DNA from: VRUE01 sp963703175
GTDB taxonomy: Bacteria; Actinomycetota; Thermoleophilia; Solirubrobacterales; 70-9
DNA length: 64,000 nt
NCBI GenBank assembly: GCA_963703175.1
Contig: OY969794.1
Coordinates: 2,852,001 to 2,916,000, forward strand
Direction of reading: 5' to 3'
Each line of letters opens with the position of its first letter. Position 1 is the stretch's first letter. The notes under the pieces are model-generated. The model was not told the origin of the DNA and ran no database searches. It saw only the letters and a program-made list of their open reading frames with translations. Shown piece by piece: positions 33,126-40,702 of this stretch. Position numbers and translations under genes: made by a program.

Positions 33126-33489
33126 TGAAGGTTGCCGTGTCGGCGCCTTTGAAGGTGCAGATGTAGCTGACGAAGTCGGGTTCGGTCGCGAACACCGTCG
33201 GCCGGCAGTAGAAGCCGGCAACGTCGCCGCGTGGCTGCTCGAGGCCAAGCTGAGCGACCTTCTTCATGACGCCCTTGGCGTGCCCGCAGGTGGCGAACTG
33301 GGCCTGCAACGGATCGACGTTGCTGGAGCTGAGCTTGCCGTAGATCTTGCCCCCGACGACCTTCGGCGACGTGGTCGTGCAGGCCGTCGGCCCAGAGCCG
33401 GCTTCGGTAGGCATCGCGAGCGCAACCGACGCGAGTGCGAGGGCGGCGAAGAGGGATGCGCAGAGCGCGATCAGCGGGAGACGTCTCAT
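33091..33489 (-). CDS. secreted four-cysteine protein of unknown function
   Basis: 132 residues from the ATG at 33489, which has a good GGAAGGAA site upstream. Signal peptide MRRLPLIALCASLFAALALA, then a small mature domain with four cysteines (in TACTTTSP, FATCGHAK, GFYCRPT and SYICTFK), probably two disulfides. No family is recognised. Its 3' end overlaps the convergent GT39-like gene by 35 nt. Confidence 0.7.
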   Translation of the reverse strand: MRRLPLIALCASLFAALALASVALAMPTEAGSGPTACTTTSPKVVGGKIYGKLSSSNVDPLQAQFATCGHAKGVMKKVAQLGLEQPRGDVAGFYCRPTVFATEPDFVSYICTFKGADTATFIKLTFAVQYKS

Positions 33490-33554
33490 TTGAGGTTCCT
33501 TCCGTACGTGATTGAGGATCGGCCACTCCACTTCGACGCCTGCGCTCGGCGCCC

Positions 33555-35015
33555 TTGCGCCGGATAGCCTCAGCCACCTTGACCGCGATCGCCAACTGGA
33601 TCCGGACCCTTCCCGAGCGCCACGGACGGACGACGTTGATCCTGCTGGGGGCGATCCTCGTGCTCGGCTTCGGGCTGCGCGCCTACCGCGTCGTTGAACC
33701 ATTGGGCACCCCCGGCGACGATGCCCACGCGTACTACGCACTCTCCAAGTCGCTCTACGAGGAAGGCAGCTACGGAGGTCCCAGCTTCGACGACGCCAGC
33801 GACTGGTCGCCGGGGGCGCCGCTGCTCTACGCCGCATCCTTCTACGCCACCGGAGGCCCGCGCGAAGGCACCGCCCGCATAGTCGAGCTGCTGCTCGGCC
33901 TCGCAGCGATCGTCGTTGCCTACCTGCTCGGCCGCCGGATCAACTGCGCCCCAGCCGGCCTGATCGCCGCTCTCGGGGTTGCGATCTACCCGCCGTTCAT
34001 CCATTCGACTGGCGCGCTCTACAGCGAGCCGCCAGCGCTCTTCACGCTCCCAGCAGCAGTCCTTGCCTTCCTCTGGGCAGCGGACATAGGCGCCTCTCGC
34101 GCGGGTGGCACGGGGGTAGGGGGGGTTCGGACGGGTGAGTCCGCTAACCCCCCCTACCCCCGTGCCAGGACCCGCGCACTGAGATGGCTGGTCCCGGGCT
34201 TGTTGTTCGGCCTGACCGCGCTCATCCGCCCTGACTACCTGCCAGTAGGCATCGCCTTTGCGCTTCTCGCAGCGATTTGCGCGACCCACAGGTCTGCTTG
34301 GCGGTCAGGCATGGTCGCTGCGCTCCTGTTCGTCGTGGCGATGGCGGTCCCGATCGTGCCCTGGACGATCCACAACCAGATCGTCCTCGACCGCACGGTG
34401 CCGATCTCGACCGGAGGTGGCAAGGCGCTCTACGTCGGGACCTTCCTGCCCGCAGACGGCGAATACCAGCGGGTCAAGGCGCTACTGGCCAAGCGCTATC
34501 TGGGCCGAGACCTCCAGCCGGACTCCGCGGCGCTCGAACAGGTCGACCCGACCCCACTCTTCGACCGCGTCGCCGAACGCTATCCGGACCTGCCGCGCGA
34601 CTCAGCACTGGGCAATATCGGCAAGCAGAACTTCTCCAAGTACTTCGACGAAGACCCGATCGAGTACCTGGCGATGACCGGGCGCAAGGTCTGGCGGATG
34701 TGGAGCGCCGGCATCGGCGAAGCGATGGAATCGGGCTTCGGACGGGTCATCCAGGTGCTGCTTGTCCTGTTGGGCCTGGTCGGTCTAGGCGTGCTCGCCA
34801 TACGCCGCCGCTGGTGGGAGCTGGTCGCGATGGCAACCCCGATCGTCCTCGTCACCGCGGTTGGCGCGGCCTCTCTGGCGGCGCCGCGGCGCAACGAGAT
34901 CCTGATGACGCTGATCTTTCCGCTCGCAGGGGTAGCCCTGGCGCGGGCGGGTGCGGCCGTATCCTCCAGCCGCTCATGGTCCTCCCCGAGGCAGGCATCT
35001 TCCCCTCAGAGCTGA
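33555..35015 (+). CDS. GT39/ArnT-like polytopic glycosyltransferase 2
   Basis: Paralogue of the gene at 31758, 486 residues from a TTG start. First helix TTLILLGAILVLGFGLRA, catalytic-type acidic loop GTPGDDAHAYYALSKSLYEE, then multiple helices and a shared block WTIHNQIVLDRTVPISTGGG (compare WALRNAIALDRFAPISTGGG in the first copy). Residues about 182-208 (glycine- and proline-rich) are encoded by palindromic element D. The last 40 nt overlap the GT2 gene that follows, so the two are probably translated together and may form a donor-transfer pair (polyprenyl-P-sugar synthase plus transferase). Confidence 0.8.
   Translation: MRRIASATLTAIANWIRTLPERHGRTTLILLGAILVLGFGLRAYRVVEPLGTPGDDAHAYYALSKSLYEEGSYGGPSFDDASDWSPGAPLLYAASFYATGGPREGTARIVELLLGLAAIVVAYLLGRRINCAPAGLIAALGVAIYPPFIHSTGALYSEPPALFTLPAAVLAFLWAADIGASRAGGTGVGGVRTGESANPPYPRARTRALRWLVPGLLFGLTALIRPDYLPVGIAFALLAAICATHRSAWRSGMVAALLFVVAMAVPIVPWTIHNQIVLDRTVPISTGGGKALYVGTFLPADGEYQRVKALLAKRYLGRDLQPDSAALEQVDPTPLFDRVAERYPDLPRDSALGNIGKQNFSKYFDEDPIEYLAMTGRKVWRMWSAGIGEAMESGFGRVIQVLLVLLGLVGLGVLAIRRRWWELVAMATPIVLVTAVGAASLAAPRRNEILMTLIFPLAGVALARAGAAVSSSRSWSSPRQASSPQS
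34099..34177. repeat. in-frame palindromic element D within the second GT39-like gene
   Basis: Outer arms GCGCGGGT (34099-34106) and ACCCGCGC (34170-34177), then a 19-bp perfect stem (34107-34125 with 34148-34166) and the 22-nt core at 34126-34147. Compared with element C it is in the opposite orientation: the core is reverse-complemented and the unpaired CCT on one side of C appears as AGG on the other side of D. The frame remains open, and the insertion point relative to the WLVPG motif is the same as in C. Confidence 0.8.
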
Positions 35016-36046
35016 CGGCGCTGCGCGCCGCCGGGCTGCTGATAGCGGCCGCGATCGTCGTCTACGCCGTCCTGCGCCGTCGCACCCTGCGCAACGTCGA
35101 CGTCTTGATCCTGTTGGCAGCCGGCATCGGCCTGGCGATCGTCTCTGGAACCGAGCTGACCGACAAGCTGCTCTCCGCCTTTTCCTTCGAAAAGGGCAAC
35201 GGCGGTCGCATCCTCGGCCTCGCTGTCTTCTCGATCTTCATCCTCTTCCTCCTCGTCCTCCGCGCCCTGTCACAGGCTGCCCGCAATGCGCGCCAGACCT
35301 CTGCGGTTCTCGAGGGGCTCGCCTGGGAGGAGTTCCGCCAGGCGAAGCTGCCAGAGCGCTTCAAGGACAAGATCGCGATCCTCGTCCCCGCCTACAACGA
35401 GGCCGAAAACGTCGGTCAGGTGCTCGACCTGATGCCAGCTGAAGTCTGCGGCGTCGAGACCGCAGTGCTCGTCGTCGATGACGGCTCCCGCGACGGCACC
35501 GACGATGTCGCCGCCGAGCACGGAGCGGTCGTCGCCCGCCACGTGATCAACCGCGGCGGCGGCGCTGCCCTGCGAACCGGCTACCGGTTGATGGTCGACT
35601 CCGGCGCCGAGATCGTCGTCACTCTCGACGCCGACGGCCAACACCTCCCCTCCGAGATGGAGCGTCTGGTCAAGCCGGTTCTCGACCGCGAAGTCGACGT
35701 CGCCCACGGCTCGCGGGTGCTTGGTGAGGCCGACGACAACCACTTCGCCCGTGAGCTGGGGATCGTCTTCTTTAACCGGCTCGTCTCCTTCATTACCCGC
35801 ACCAAGGTCAGCGATTGCTCCAACGGCTACCGCGCCGTGCGCACCACTGTCCTTCCCCAGTTGGTTCTGCGCCAGGAGCAGTTCCACACCTCCGAGTTCA
35901 TGATCGAGGCGATCAAGCGCGGCATTCCCGCCAAGGAGATCCCAGTGACCGTGGCCAAGCGACTGCACGGCCACTCGAAGAAGCCCGCGGTGGTCCGCTA
36001 CGGGCTCGGCTTCGCTAACGCGATCGTCCGTACCTGGCTGCGGTAG
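34976..36046 (+). CDS. DUF2304-type membrane domain fused to GT2 (DPM1-like) glycosyltransferase
   Basis: 356 residues from the ATG at 34976 (MVLPEAGIFPSELTALRA). The first about 110 residues form three helices (LLIAAAIVVYAVL, LILLAAGIGLAIV, FSIFILFLLVLRAL), like DUF2304. From about residue 130 it is a GT-A enzyme: IAILVPAYNEAENVGQVLDL, VVDDGSRDGT, NRGGGAALRTGY, VTLDADGQHLPSEM (the DxD-type metal site) and GSRVLGE. This resembles dolichol-phosphate-mannose synthase, so it probably loads a sugar on a polyprenyl phosphate for the preceding GT39-like enzymes. The start is inside the upstream gene. Confidence 0.85.
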   Translation: MVLPEAGIFPSELTALRAAGLLIAAAIVVYAVLRRRTLRNVDVLILLAAGIGLAIVSGTELTDKLLSAFSFEKGNGGRILGLAVFSIFILFLLVLRALSQAARNARQTSAVLEGLAWEEFRQAKLPERFKDKIAILVPAYNEAENVGQVLDLMPAEVCGVETAVLVVDDGSRDGTDDVAAEHGAVVARHVINRGGGAALRTGYRLMVDSGAEIVVTLDADGQHLPSEMERLVKPVLDREVDVAHGSRVLGEADDNHFARELGIVFFNRLVSFITRTKVSDCSNGYRAVRTTVLPQLVLRQEQFHTSEFMIEAIKRGIPAKEIPVTVAKRLHGHSKKPAVVRYGLGFANAIVRTWLR

Positions 36047-37476
36047 TCACCGTCCAGGAGCAGCGCCCGGAAGGTCGAACTATGCGAAATACGCAGATGG
36101 AAGCGTGCGACGCAACTCCGGTCGAGACTCTTCGCGCCAGCACGGCGTCCACCGCGTCGGAGCTGAACGCGCTCGCCGACGTATCCCTCGCACGGAGCGA
36201 GGCGCACAGTGATCAACAGCTTCAGCTCCCCGCCAAGTCGGTGCCTGCTCACGGACAGGGACAGGCGCAAGGGCTCGAGCTGAGACGCCCGTCCGATCCC
36301 GAAAGGTGCGATCGGATCGGGTACTGGCGTGCTGGAGCAGGTGGCCTGCGTCGCACCCTCAAAGCGGTACACCGTCCCCGCCTGGGCGATCACGTAGAGG
36401 CGGCCGCAGGAATCTTCACCGAAGGAGACCGGGTCGGTGACGCTGAGCCCCTCCGAACGATCGCCGCTGGCCAGCCCCCCGTCACCGGTTGGCAGAACCA
36501 GTGAGCGGATCTCGCCGACGCAGAAGTCCGCGTATAGGTAGCGACCGTAGAGGTCGCCGAGGCTCGGGTCGCGCACGACGTAGCCACCGGTGATCGCGCA
36601 GCCATGCGCTTTTCCTTCACCTGGATTGCTGTGTGGGTAGTCGAAGACCGGCTCGGTGAAACCGCTCGCACCGCTGCAACTGTCTCCCGGTTCCGGATAC
36701 GGGCTGAAGCCCTCGCGGCAGTTCCAACCATAGTTCCCGCCCTCGCCACCGACGACGCCCGAGACCGGACTGGGAGCGAGGTCGACCTCCTCGTGGGCAC
36801 CCTGGCCAACGTCTCCGATCACCATGTCGCCGCTTGCGCGGTCAAAGGAGAAGCGCCAGGCGTTGCGCAGCCCATAGCTCCAGATTGCCGGTTTTGCACC
36901 GACATGCGGTTCGAGTCGAAGGATCTTGCCGAGTTGGGAACCGAGGTCCTGGCCGCTTTCGAACGGGTCTCCGCCACCGCCTCCGTCGCCGGTCGAGATA
37001 TAGAGGTTGCCGTCGGGGCCGAACTCGAGCTGCCCGCCGTTGTGGTTCGCATTGATCGAGTGTTCGACCGAGAAAAGCGGTTCGCGAACCAGGTTGGCAC
37101 CTTCGTGATGGAAGGCATCCACGTGGACGTCGCCTTCCGCACCCTCCGCCGCCGGCTTGCCGGTGTATGCGGCGTAGAAGCGGCCCGAGAGGGTGAAGTC
37201 CGGTGCCAAGGCGATCGAAAGCAGGCCGCGCTCGCTTTCGCAGCAGCTAACCAGGTCGGTGAGGTCGGCGAAAACGCTGCTGGCGCCGTTGTTGTCCTCC
37301 ACCACACGGCCTTGCCGCTCGGCGACGAAGAGGTCGTTCGAGTTGGCCGGATCGGAGCTGACGAAGATCGGCTGGGAGAAGTCTCCAACCGGCTCGAGCG
37401 TCGCGGCAGACGCGACGCCCGTGCACGACAACGAGAGCAACACCGCCGACATGGCCAGCTTCGAGATCCAGCGCAC
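35998..37476 (-). CDS. secreted PQQ-dependent sugar dehydrogenase-like protein
   Basis: 492 residues from a GTG with a GAGGAG site, beginning with a signal peptide (ISKLAMSAVLLSLSCTGVASA). It has a six-bladed propeller of the glucose/sorbosone dehydrogenase (GSDH/Yli) type: FSQPIFVSSDPANSNDLFVA, GLLSIALAPDF, NHNGGQLEFGPDGNLYISTG, LGSQLGKILRLEP, IWSYGLRNAWRFSFD, GDVGQGAHEEVD, YGWNCREGF. The first six blades match soluble aldose dehydrogenases. The last about 100 residues are a separate basic, Arg-rich tail. The actual substrate and whether PQQ is bound are unknown. Confidence 0.85.
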   Translation of the reverse strand: MRWISKLAMSAVLLSLSCTGVASAATLEPVGDFSQPIFVSSDPANSNDLFVAERQGRVVEDNNGASSVFADLTDLVSCCESERGLLSIALAPDFTLSGRFYAAYTGKPAAEGAEGDVHVDAFHHEGANLVREPLFSVEHSINANHNGGQLEFGPDGNLYISTGDGGGGGDPFESGQDLGSQLGKILRLEPHVGAKPAIWSYGLRNAWRFSFDRASGDMVIGDVGQGAHEEVDLAPSPVSGVVGGEGGNYGWNCREGFSPYPEPGDSCSGASGFTEPVFDYPHSNPGEGKAHGCAITGGYVVRDPSLGDLYGRYLYADFCVGEIRSLVLPTGDGGLASGDRSEGLSVTDPVSFGEDSCGRLYVIAQAGTVYRFEGATQATCSSTPVPDPIAPFGIGRASQLEPLRLSLSVSRHRLGGELKLLITVRLAPCEGYVGERVQLRRGGRRAGAKSLDRSCVARFHLRISHSSTFRALLLDGDYRSQVRTIALAKPSP

Positions 37477-37527
37477 ACAATCTCCTCGTCAGATTGACGC
37501 TCGACCTTTACCCACTGCCCCCTTCGT

Positions 37528-37812
37528 CTATTCCACTCCCGGATGCCTGACCGCCGCTGGATCGGGCAAATAGAGGTCGGCACCGCAGCGAGGGCAAACC
37601 TGGACGTAGAGCTTCACCGCCTTGCCGCAGGTGGGGCACTGGCGTTCGGGTTCGTCCTTGTCGCGGCGATAGAGGATGACCGCGATCAGGCCCAGTGGCG
37701 GCAGCACGGTGCCGATCAGCAGCCAGAGCCAAAACGAGCTGCCCTTGGCGCGGCCGATGATTGCCGTGGCTAGCCCGAAGAGGAAGGCGATGAAGAGGTA
37801 CTCGAATCCCAC
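37528..37812 (-). CDS. small membrane protein with C-terminal zinc ribbon
   Basis: 94 residues from a GTG at 37812. Two hydrophobic segments (FEYLFIAFLFGLATAII, FWLWLLIGTVLPPLGLIAV) precede a four-cysteine zinc ribbon, CPTCGKAV...CPRCGADL. The start lies inside the 3' end of the NDH-2 gene (43-nt overlap), which suggests co-expression. No specific function is known. Confidence 0.7.
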   Translation of the reverse strand: MGFEYLFIAFLFGLATAIIGRAKGSSFWLWLLIGTVLPPLGLIAVILYRRDKDEPERQCPTCGKAVKLYVQVCPRCGADLYLPDPAAVRHPGVE

Positions 37813-39095
37813 GGCTCCATTGTCGCGCCCAAGCGCTCGGGATGTCCGATTGAGCCAACCTCGGCAAGGTCGCGACGGAAAGGCAGGCTGGCGGTCCAGT
37901 CGATCACCGCGCGCGCCTTTCGGGCCACGCCCGGGATCTGGCTCATGTGGTAGGTCCGCGCCATCCACCAGGCGGGGAAGCCGCGGAACTTGCGCCCGCC
38001 GACCCTTCCCACCGCCTTATAGCGGCCGAGGTTGACGAAGGAGGCGTTGCCGCGGTACTCGAAGGGTTTGGCGGAACCGACGCCCAGCTCGGCGGCGATG
38101 TTGCGAGCGGCGACCGGCCCCTGCCGGACCGCGTGCTGTGCGGTCGGCGGATAGAAGCCGCCGCCTGGGTCGGGCGCCGCCGCGCAGTCGCCAACTGCCC
38201 AGACCGAGTCCGATCCCAGCACTCGCAGGTGGTCGTCGACCGGAACCCGACCGCGCTCGTCGAGAGGAAGATTGAGCCGGCGCAGGCTTGGGTGCGGCGC
38301 GACGCCCGCGGTCCAGACGACCGTGCGGGTCGGTAGTGCCTCGCCGCTGGAGAGGTGTGCATGGTCGGCAGTCACCTCCTCCAGCGTGGTCTCGAGGCGA
38401 ATGTCGATACCGCGGCCGCGCAGCTCACGCAGTGCGTAGTCGGCGAGACCGGCGTCGATCTCGGGCAGAACCCGCCCGGTCGCCTCGACCAGCACCCAGC
38501 GCATCCCATGCAGCCGAGCGCGCGGATAGCTCTCCATCGCGTCAGCGGCGAAGTCCTGGAGCTCGGCGAGGGCCTCTAGGCCGGCGTATCCACCGCCGAC
38601 GAAAACGTAGGTGAGCAGCTCGTCGCGACGGGTTAGATCCTCGCTGGCATTAGCCGCCTCCAACGTCTCGACCACGTGGTTGCGCAGCCAGATCGCGTCG
38701 GCCAGGCTCTTGAAGCCGACCGCGTGCTCGGCGAGGCCCGGCACCGGTAGGACCCGCGAGACTGAGCCGAGGGCGAGCAGCAACTGGTCGTAGGGAATCT
38801 GCTCGCTTTCGCCCTCGCGCGTGCGCAACTCGACCGTGCGCGCCTCGGGATCGTGGCCGGAGATCGTGCCGAGCCGCAGGTAGGTCCGATCGAGGATCTC
38901 GCGCAGGGGCGTCACCACGTGACGCGGCTCCAAGGTTCCCGCTGCGGCCTCGGGCAGAAACGGGGTGTAGAGCATGAAGTTGACGTCGTTGACCAGAGTG
39001 AGCCGGGCCGATTGCCGCGGCATGATTCGCTCCAGCTCCCGAGCTGCCATCGCCCCACCAAATCCACCTCCGGCGATGACTACGTTCCAGGCCAT
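37770..39095 (-). CDS. ndh: type II NADH:quinone oxidoreductase
   Basis: Single-subunit, non-proton-pumping NADH dehydrogenase on the cytoplasmic membrane face. 441 residues: VVIAGGGFGGAMAARELERI (FAD site), MLYTPFLPEAAAGTLEPRHV, LLLALGSVSRVLPVPGL, YVFVGGGYAGLEALAEL (NADH site), WTAGVAPHPSLRRL, VWAVGDCAAAPDPGGGFYP, PTAQHAVRQGPVAARNIAAE with the conserved AQxAxxQG quinone-site motif. Menaquinone made by the men genes here is the likely acceptor. A near-perfect 25-bp palindrome 15 nt upstream of the ATG suggests transcriptional control. Confidence 0.9.
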   Translation of the reverse strand: MAWNVVIAGGGFGGAMAARELERIMPRQSARLTLVNDVNFMLYTPFLPEAAAGTLEPRHVVTPLREILDRTYLRLGTISGHDPEARTVELRTREGESEQIPYDQLLLALGSVSRVLPVPGLAEHAVGFKSLADAIWLRNHVVETLEAANASEDLTRRDELLTYVFVGGGYAGLEALAELQDFAADAMESYPRARLHGMRWVLVEATGRVLPEIDAGLADYALRELRGRGIDIRLETTLEEVTADHAHLSSGEALPTRTVVWTAGVAPHPSLRRLNLPLDERGRVPVDDHLRVLGSDSVWAVGDCAAAPDPGGGFYPPTAQHAVRQGPVAARNIAAELGVGSAKPFEYRGNASFVNLGRYKAVGRVGGRKFRGFPAWWMARTYHMSQIPGVARKARAVIDWTASLPFRRDLAEVGSIGHPERLGATMEPWDSSTSSSPSSSG

Positions 39096-39109
39096 AGCTT
39101 CACCGTAGC

Positions 39110-39134
39110 ACTTTGTAACAACTTGTCACAAAGT
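39110..39134. promoter_or_regulatory. 25-bp near-perfect palindrome upstream of ndh
   Basis: ACTTTGTAACAA (39110-39121), a central C, and TTGTCACAAAGT (39123-39134): 11 of 12 base pairs match. It begins 15 nt before the ndh start codon, in an otherwise AT-richer gap. TTGTnAC...GTnACAA resembles, but does not equal, the Rex redox-sensor consensus (TTGTGAA N4 TTCACAA); Rex controls ndh in some actinobacteria. A dimeric repressor operator is likely, with the regulator unknown. Confidence 0.65.
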
Positions 39135-39214
39135 TTCAGATGGCACTTTTCAGCCGTCGCCACACTTGACGTCGTGTAGCGCTAAAGTTTCGCCCACTTG
39201 TGTTATCCACACTG

Positions 39215-39253
39215 AACGGCCCCGGGGGGATAATCCCGGGGCCGTTTCTTTTT
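39215..39253 (+). terminator. intrinsic terminator on the plus strand without a plus-strand gene
   Basis: A perfect 12-bp stem (AACGGCCCCGGG, 39215-39226, with 39235-39246), an 8-nt loop and a TCTTTTT tail at 39247-39253. The U-run exists only in plus-strand transcripts, yet both flanking genes (ndh, gatB) are on the minus strand. It therefore ends either an undescribed short plus-strand RNA starting somewhere in 39100-39200, or antisense transcription arising at the ndh operator region. Nothing else is evident in the 170-bp gap. Confidence 0.75.
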
Positions 39254-39265
39254 GCGGCGTATCCG

Positions 39266-40702
39266 CTAAATCCCCAGCTTCTCCTTGATCAGGCGGTTGA
39301 CCTCGCCGCCGTCGGCGCGGCCTTTGGTCTCCTTCATCACCGCGCCGACGATCGCGCCGATCGCCTTCTGATTGCCGGAACGGATCTGCTCGGCGGCAGC
39401 GGGGTTGGCGTCGACTGCGGCCGCCACGATTGACTCCAGCTCGCCGCTGTTGGAGATCTGGGCCAGGCCCTCGCGCTCGACGATTGCCGCCGGATCGCCG
39501 CCCTCCGCCACCAGGGTCGCCAGCACCTGCTTGCCGCTGCTGTGCGAGATCTTCTTCTCGCCGACCAAGGCAATGAGCGCTGCCAATGCCTCTGGCGAGA
39601 CATTCGAATCAGCAGCCCCACCAGCATCGGCCTGGCGCCGTGCCGCGGCCAGCTCGCCGGTCACCCAGTTCGCGATCACCTGTGCCTCCACCGTGGGCGC
39701 CTTGTCGCGTACCGCTTCGAAGTAGGCGGCCTCGTCTGGATCCGCCGCGAGCTGGGCGGCGTTCTCGGCCGAGAGCTTCAGCTCGCCCTCGTAGCGCCGC
39801 ATCCGCGCCTCAGGCAACTCTGGCAGCGACTCACGCGCCTCCTGCAGCATTGCCTCGGTCGGCACCAGCGGCACCAGGTCGGGCTCGGGGAAGTAGCGGT
39901 AGTCGTGCGCCTCCTCCTTCGAGCGCAGCGCCGTCAGCGAATCGTCCTCGGGATGGAAGTGAAGCGTCTCCTGTACCATCGTCCCCCCCGCCTCAACAAG
40001 CTCGCGTTGCCGCGCAAGCTCAGCTTCGATCCCTCTTTCGAGGAAGCGGAAGCTGTTCATGTTCTTCAGCTCGGTCTTCGTCCCCAGGGCCTCGCTGCCC
40101 GCTGGCCGCACTGAAACGTTGGCGTCGATCCGCAGACTGCCCTCCTCCATGTTGACGTTGGAGACGTCCAGCTGGCTGACCGTCGTGCGCAGCAGACGTG
40201 CCCATGAGCCAGCCTCAGCGGCACTGCGCAGGTCGGGCTCGGTGACGATCTCGACCAACGGCGTGCCGCCCCGGTTGAAATCGACCAACGACGCGCCGGA
40301 GCCATGGATGCGCCCCGACTCGCCGACGTGAATCGTCTTCGCCGCGTCCTCCTCAAGGTGGGCGCGGTGAATGCGAATCCCACCGAGCCTGCCGTCGATG
40401 GCCAGCGGCTGGTCGTACTGGCTGATCTGGTAAGCCTTCGGGTTGTCGGGATAGAAGTAGTTCTTGCGGTGGAAAATCGAACTGGGAGCGACGGTGCACT
40501 CCAAGGCCGCGGCAATTTTTAGCCCGTAGCGGATCGCCTCCTCATTGGGCACGGGCAGCACGCCGGGATGGGCGAGGCAGACCGGGCAAGTGTGGACGTT
40601 CGGATCGTCGCCAAAGGAGAGCGCGCAGCCGCAGAACATCTTCGTCTGGGTTGAGAGCTGGACGTGGATCTCGAGCCCGATCACCGCCTCCAGCTCAGCC
40701 AT
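39266..40702 (-). CDS. gatB: Asp/Glu-tRNA amidotransferase subunit B
   Basis: tRNA-binding and kinase subunit of the GatCAB complex that amidates Glu-tRNA(Gln) or Asp-tRNA(Asn). From the ATG at 40702: MAELEAVIGLEIHVQLSTQT, CPVCLAHPGVLPVPNEEAI (zinc-site region), ANVSVRPAGSEALGTKTELKNMNSF, EEAHDYRYFPEPDLVPL, and the C-terminal helical tail and YqeY-like domain (SGNQKAIGAIVGAVMKETKG). About 478 residues, normal. An ATG at 40711 is an alternative start. It overlaps gatA by 8 nt. Confidence 0.96.
   Translation of the reverse strand: MAELEAVIGLEIHVQLSTQTKMFCGCALSFGDDPNVHTCPVCLAHPGVLPVPNEEAIRYGLKIAAALECTVAPSSIFHRKNYFYPDNPKAYQISQYDQPLAIDGRLGGIRIHRAHLEEDAAKTIHVGESGRIHGSGASLVDFNRGGTPLVEIVTEPDLRSAAEAGSWARLLRTTVSQLDVSNVNMEEGSLRIDANVSVRPAGSEALGTKTELKNMNSFRFLERGIEAELARQRELVEAGGTMVQETLHFHPEDDSLTALRSKEEAHDYRYFPEPDLVPLVPTEAMLQEARESLPELPEARMRRYEGELKLSAENAAQLAADPDEAAYFEAVRDKAPTVEAQVIANWVTGELAAARRQADAGGAADSNVSPEALAALIALVGEKKISHSSGKQVLATLVAEGGDPAAIVEREGLAQISNSGELESIVAAAVDANPAAAEQIRSGNQKAIGAIVGAVMKETKGRADGGEVNRLIKEKLGI

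Noticed and set aside
39110..39134. Calling the ndh palindrome a Rex site outright
   Set aside because: Half-site spacing is 5 rather than 4 and the inner AA/TT is AC/GT, so only resemblance can be claimed.
39215..39253. Terminator of gatCAB
   Set aside because: On the minus strand the hairpin is preceded by an A-run and followed by CAGTGTGG, so the U-tract is only on the plus strand.
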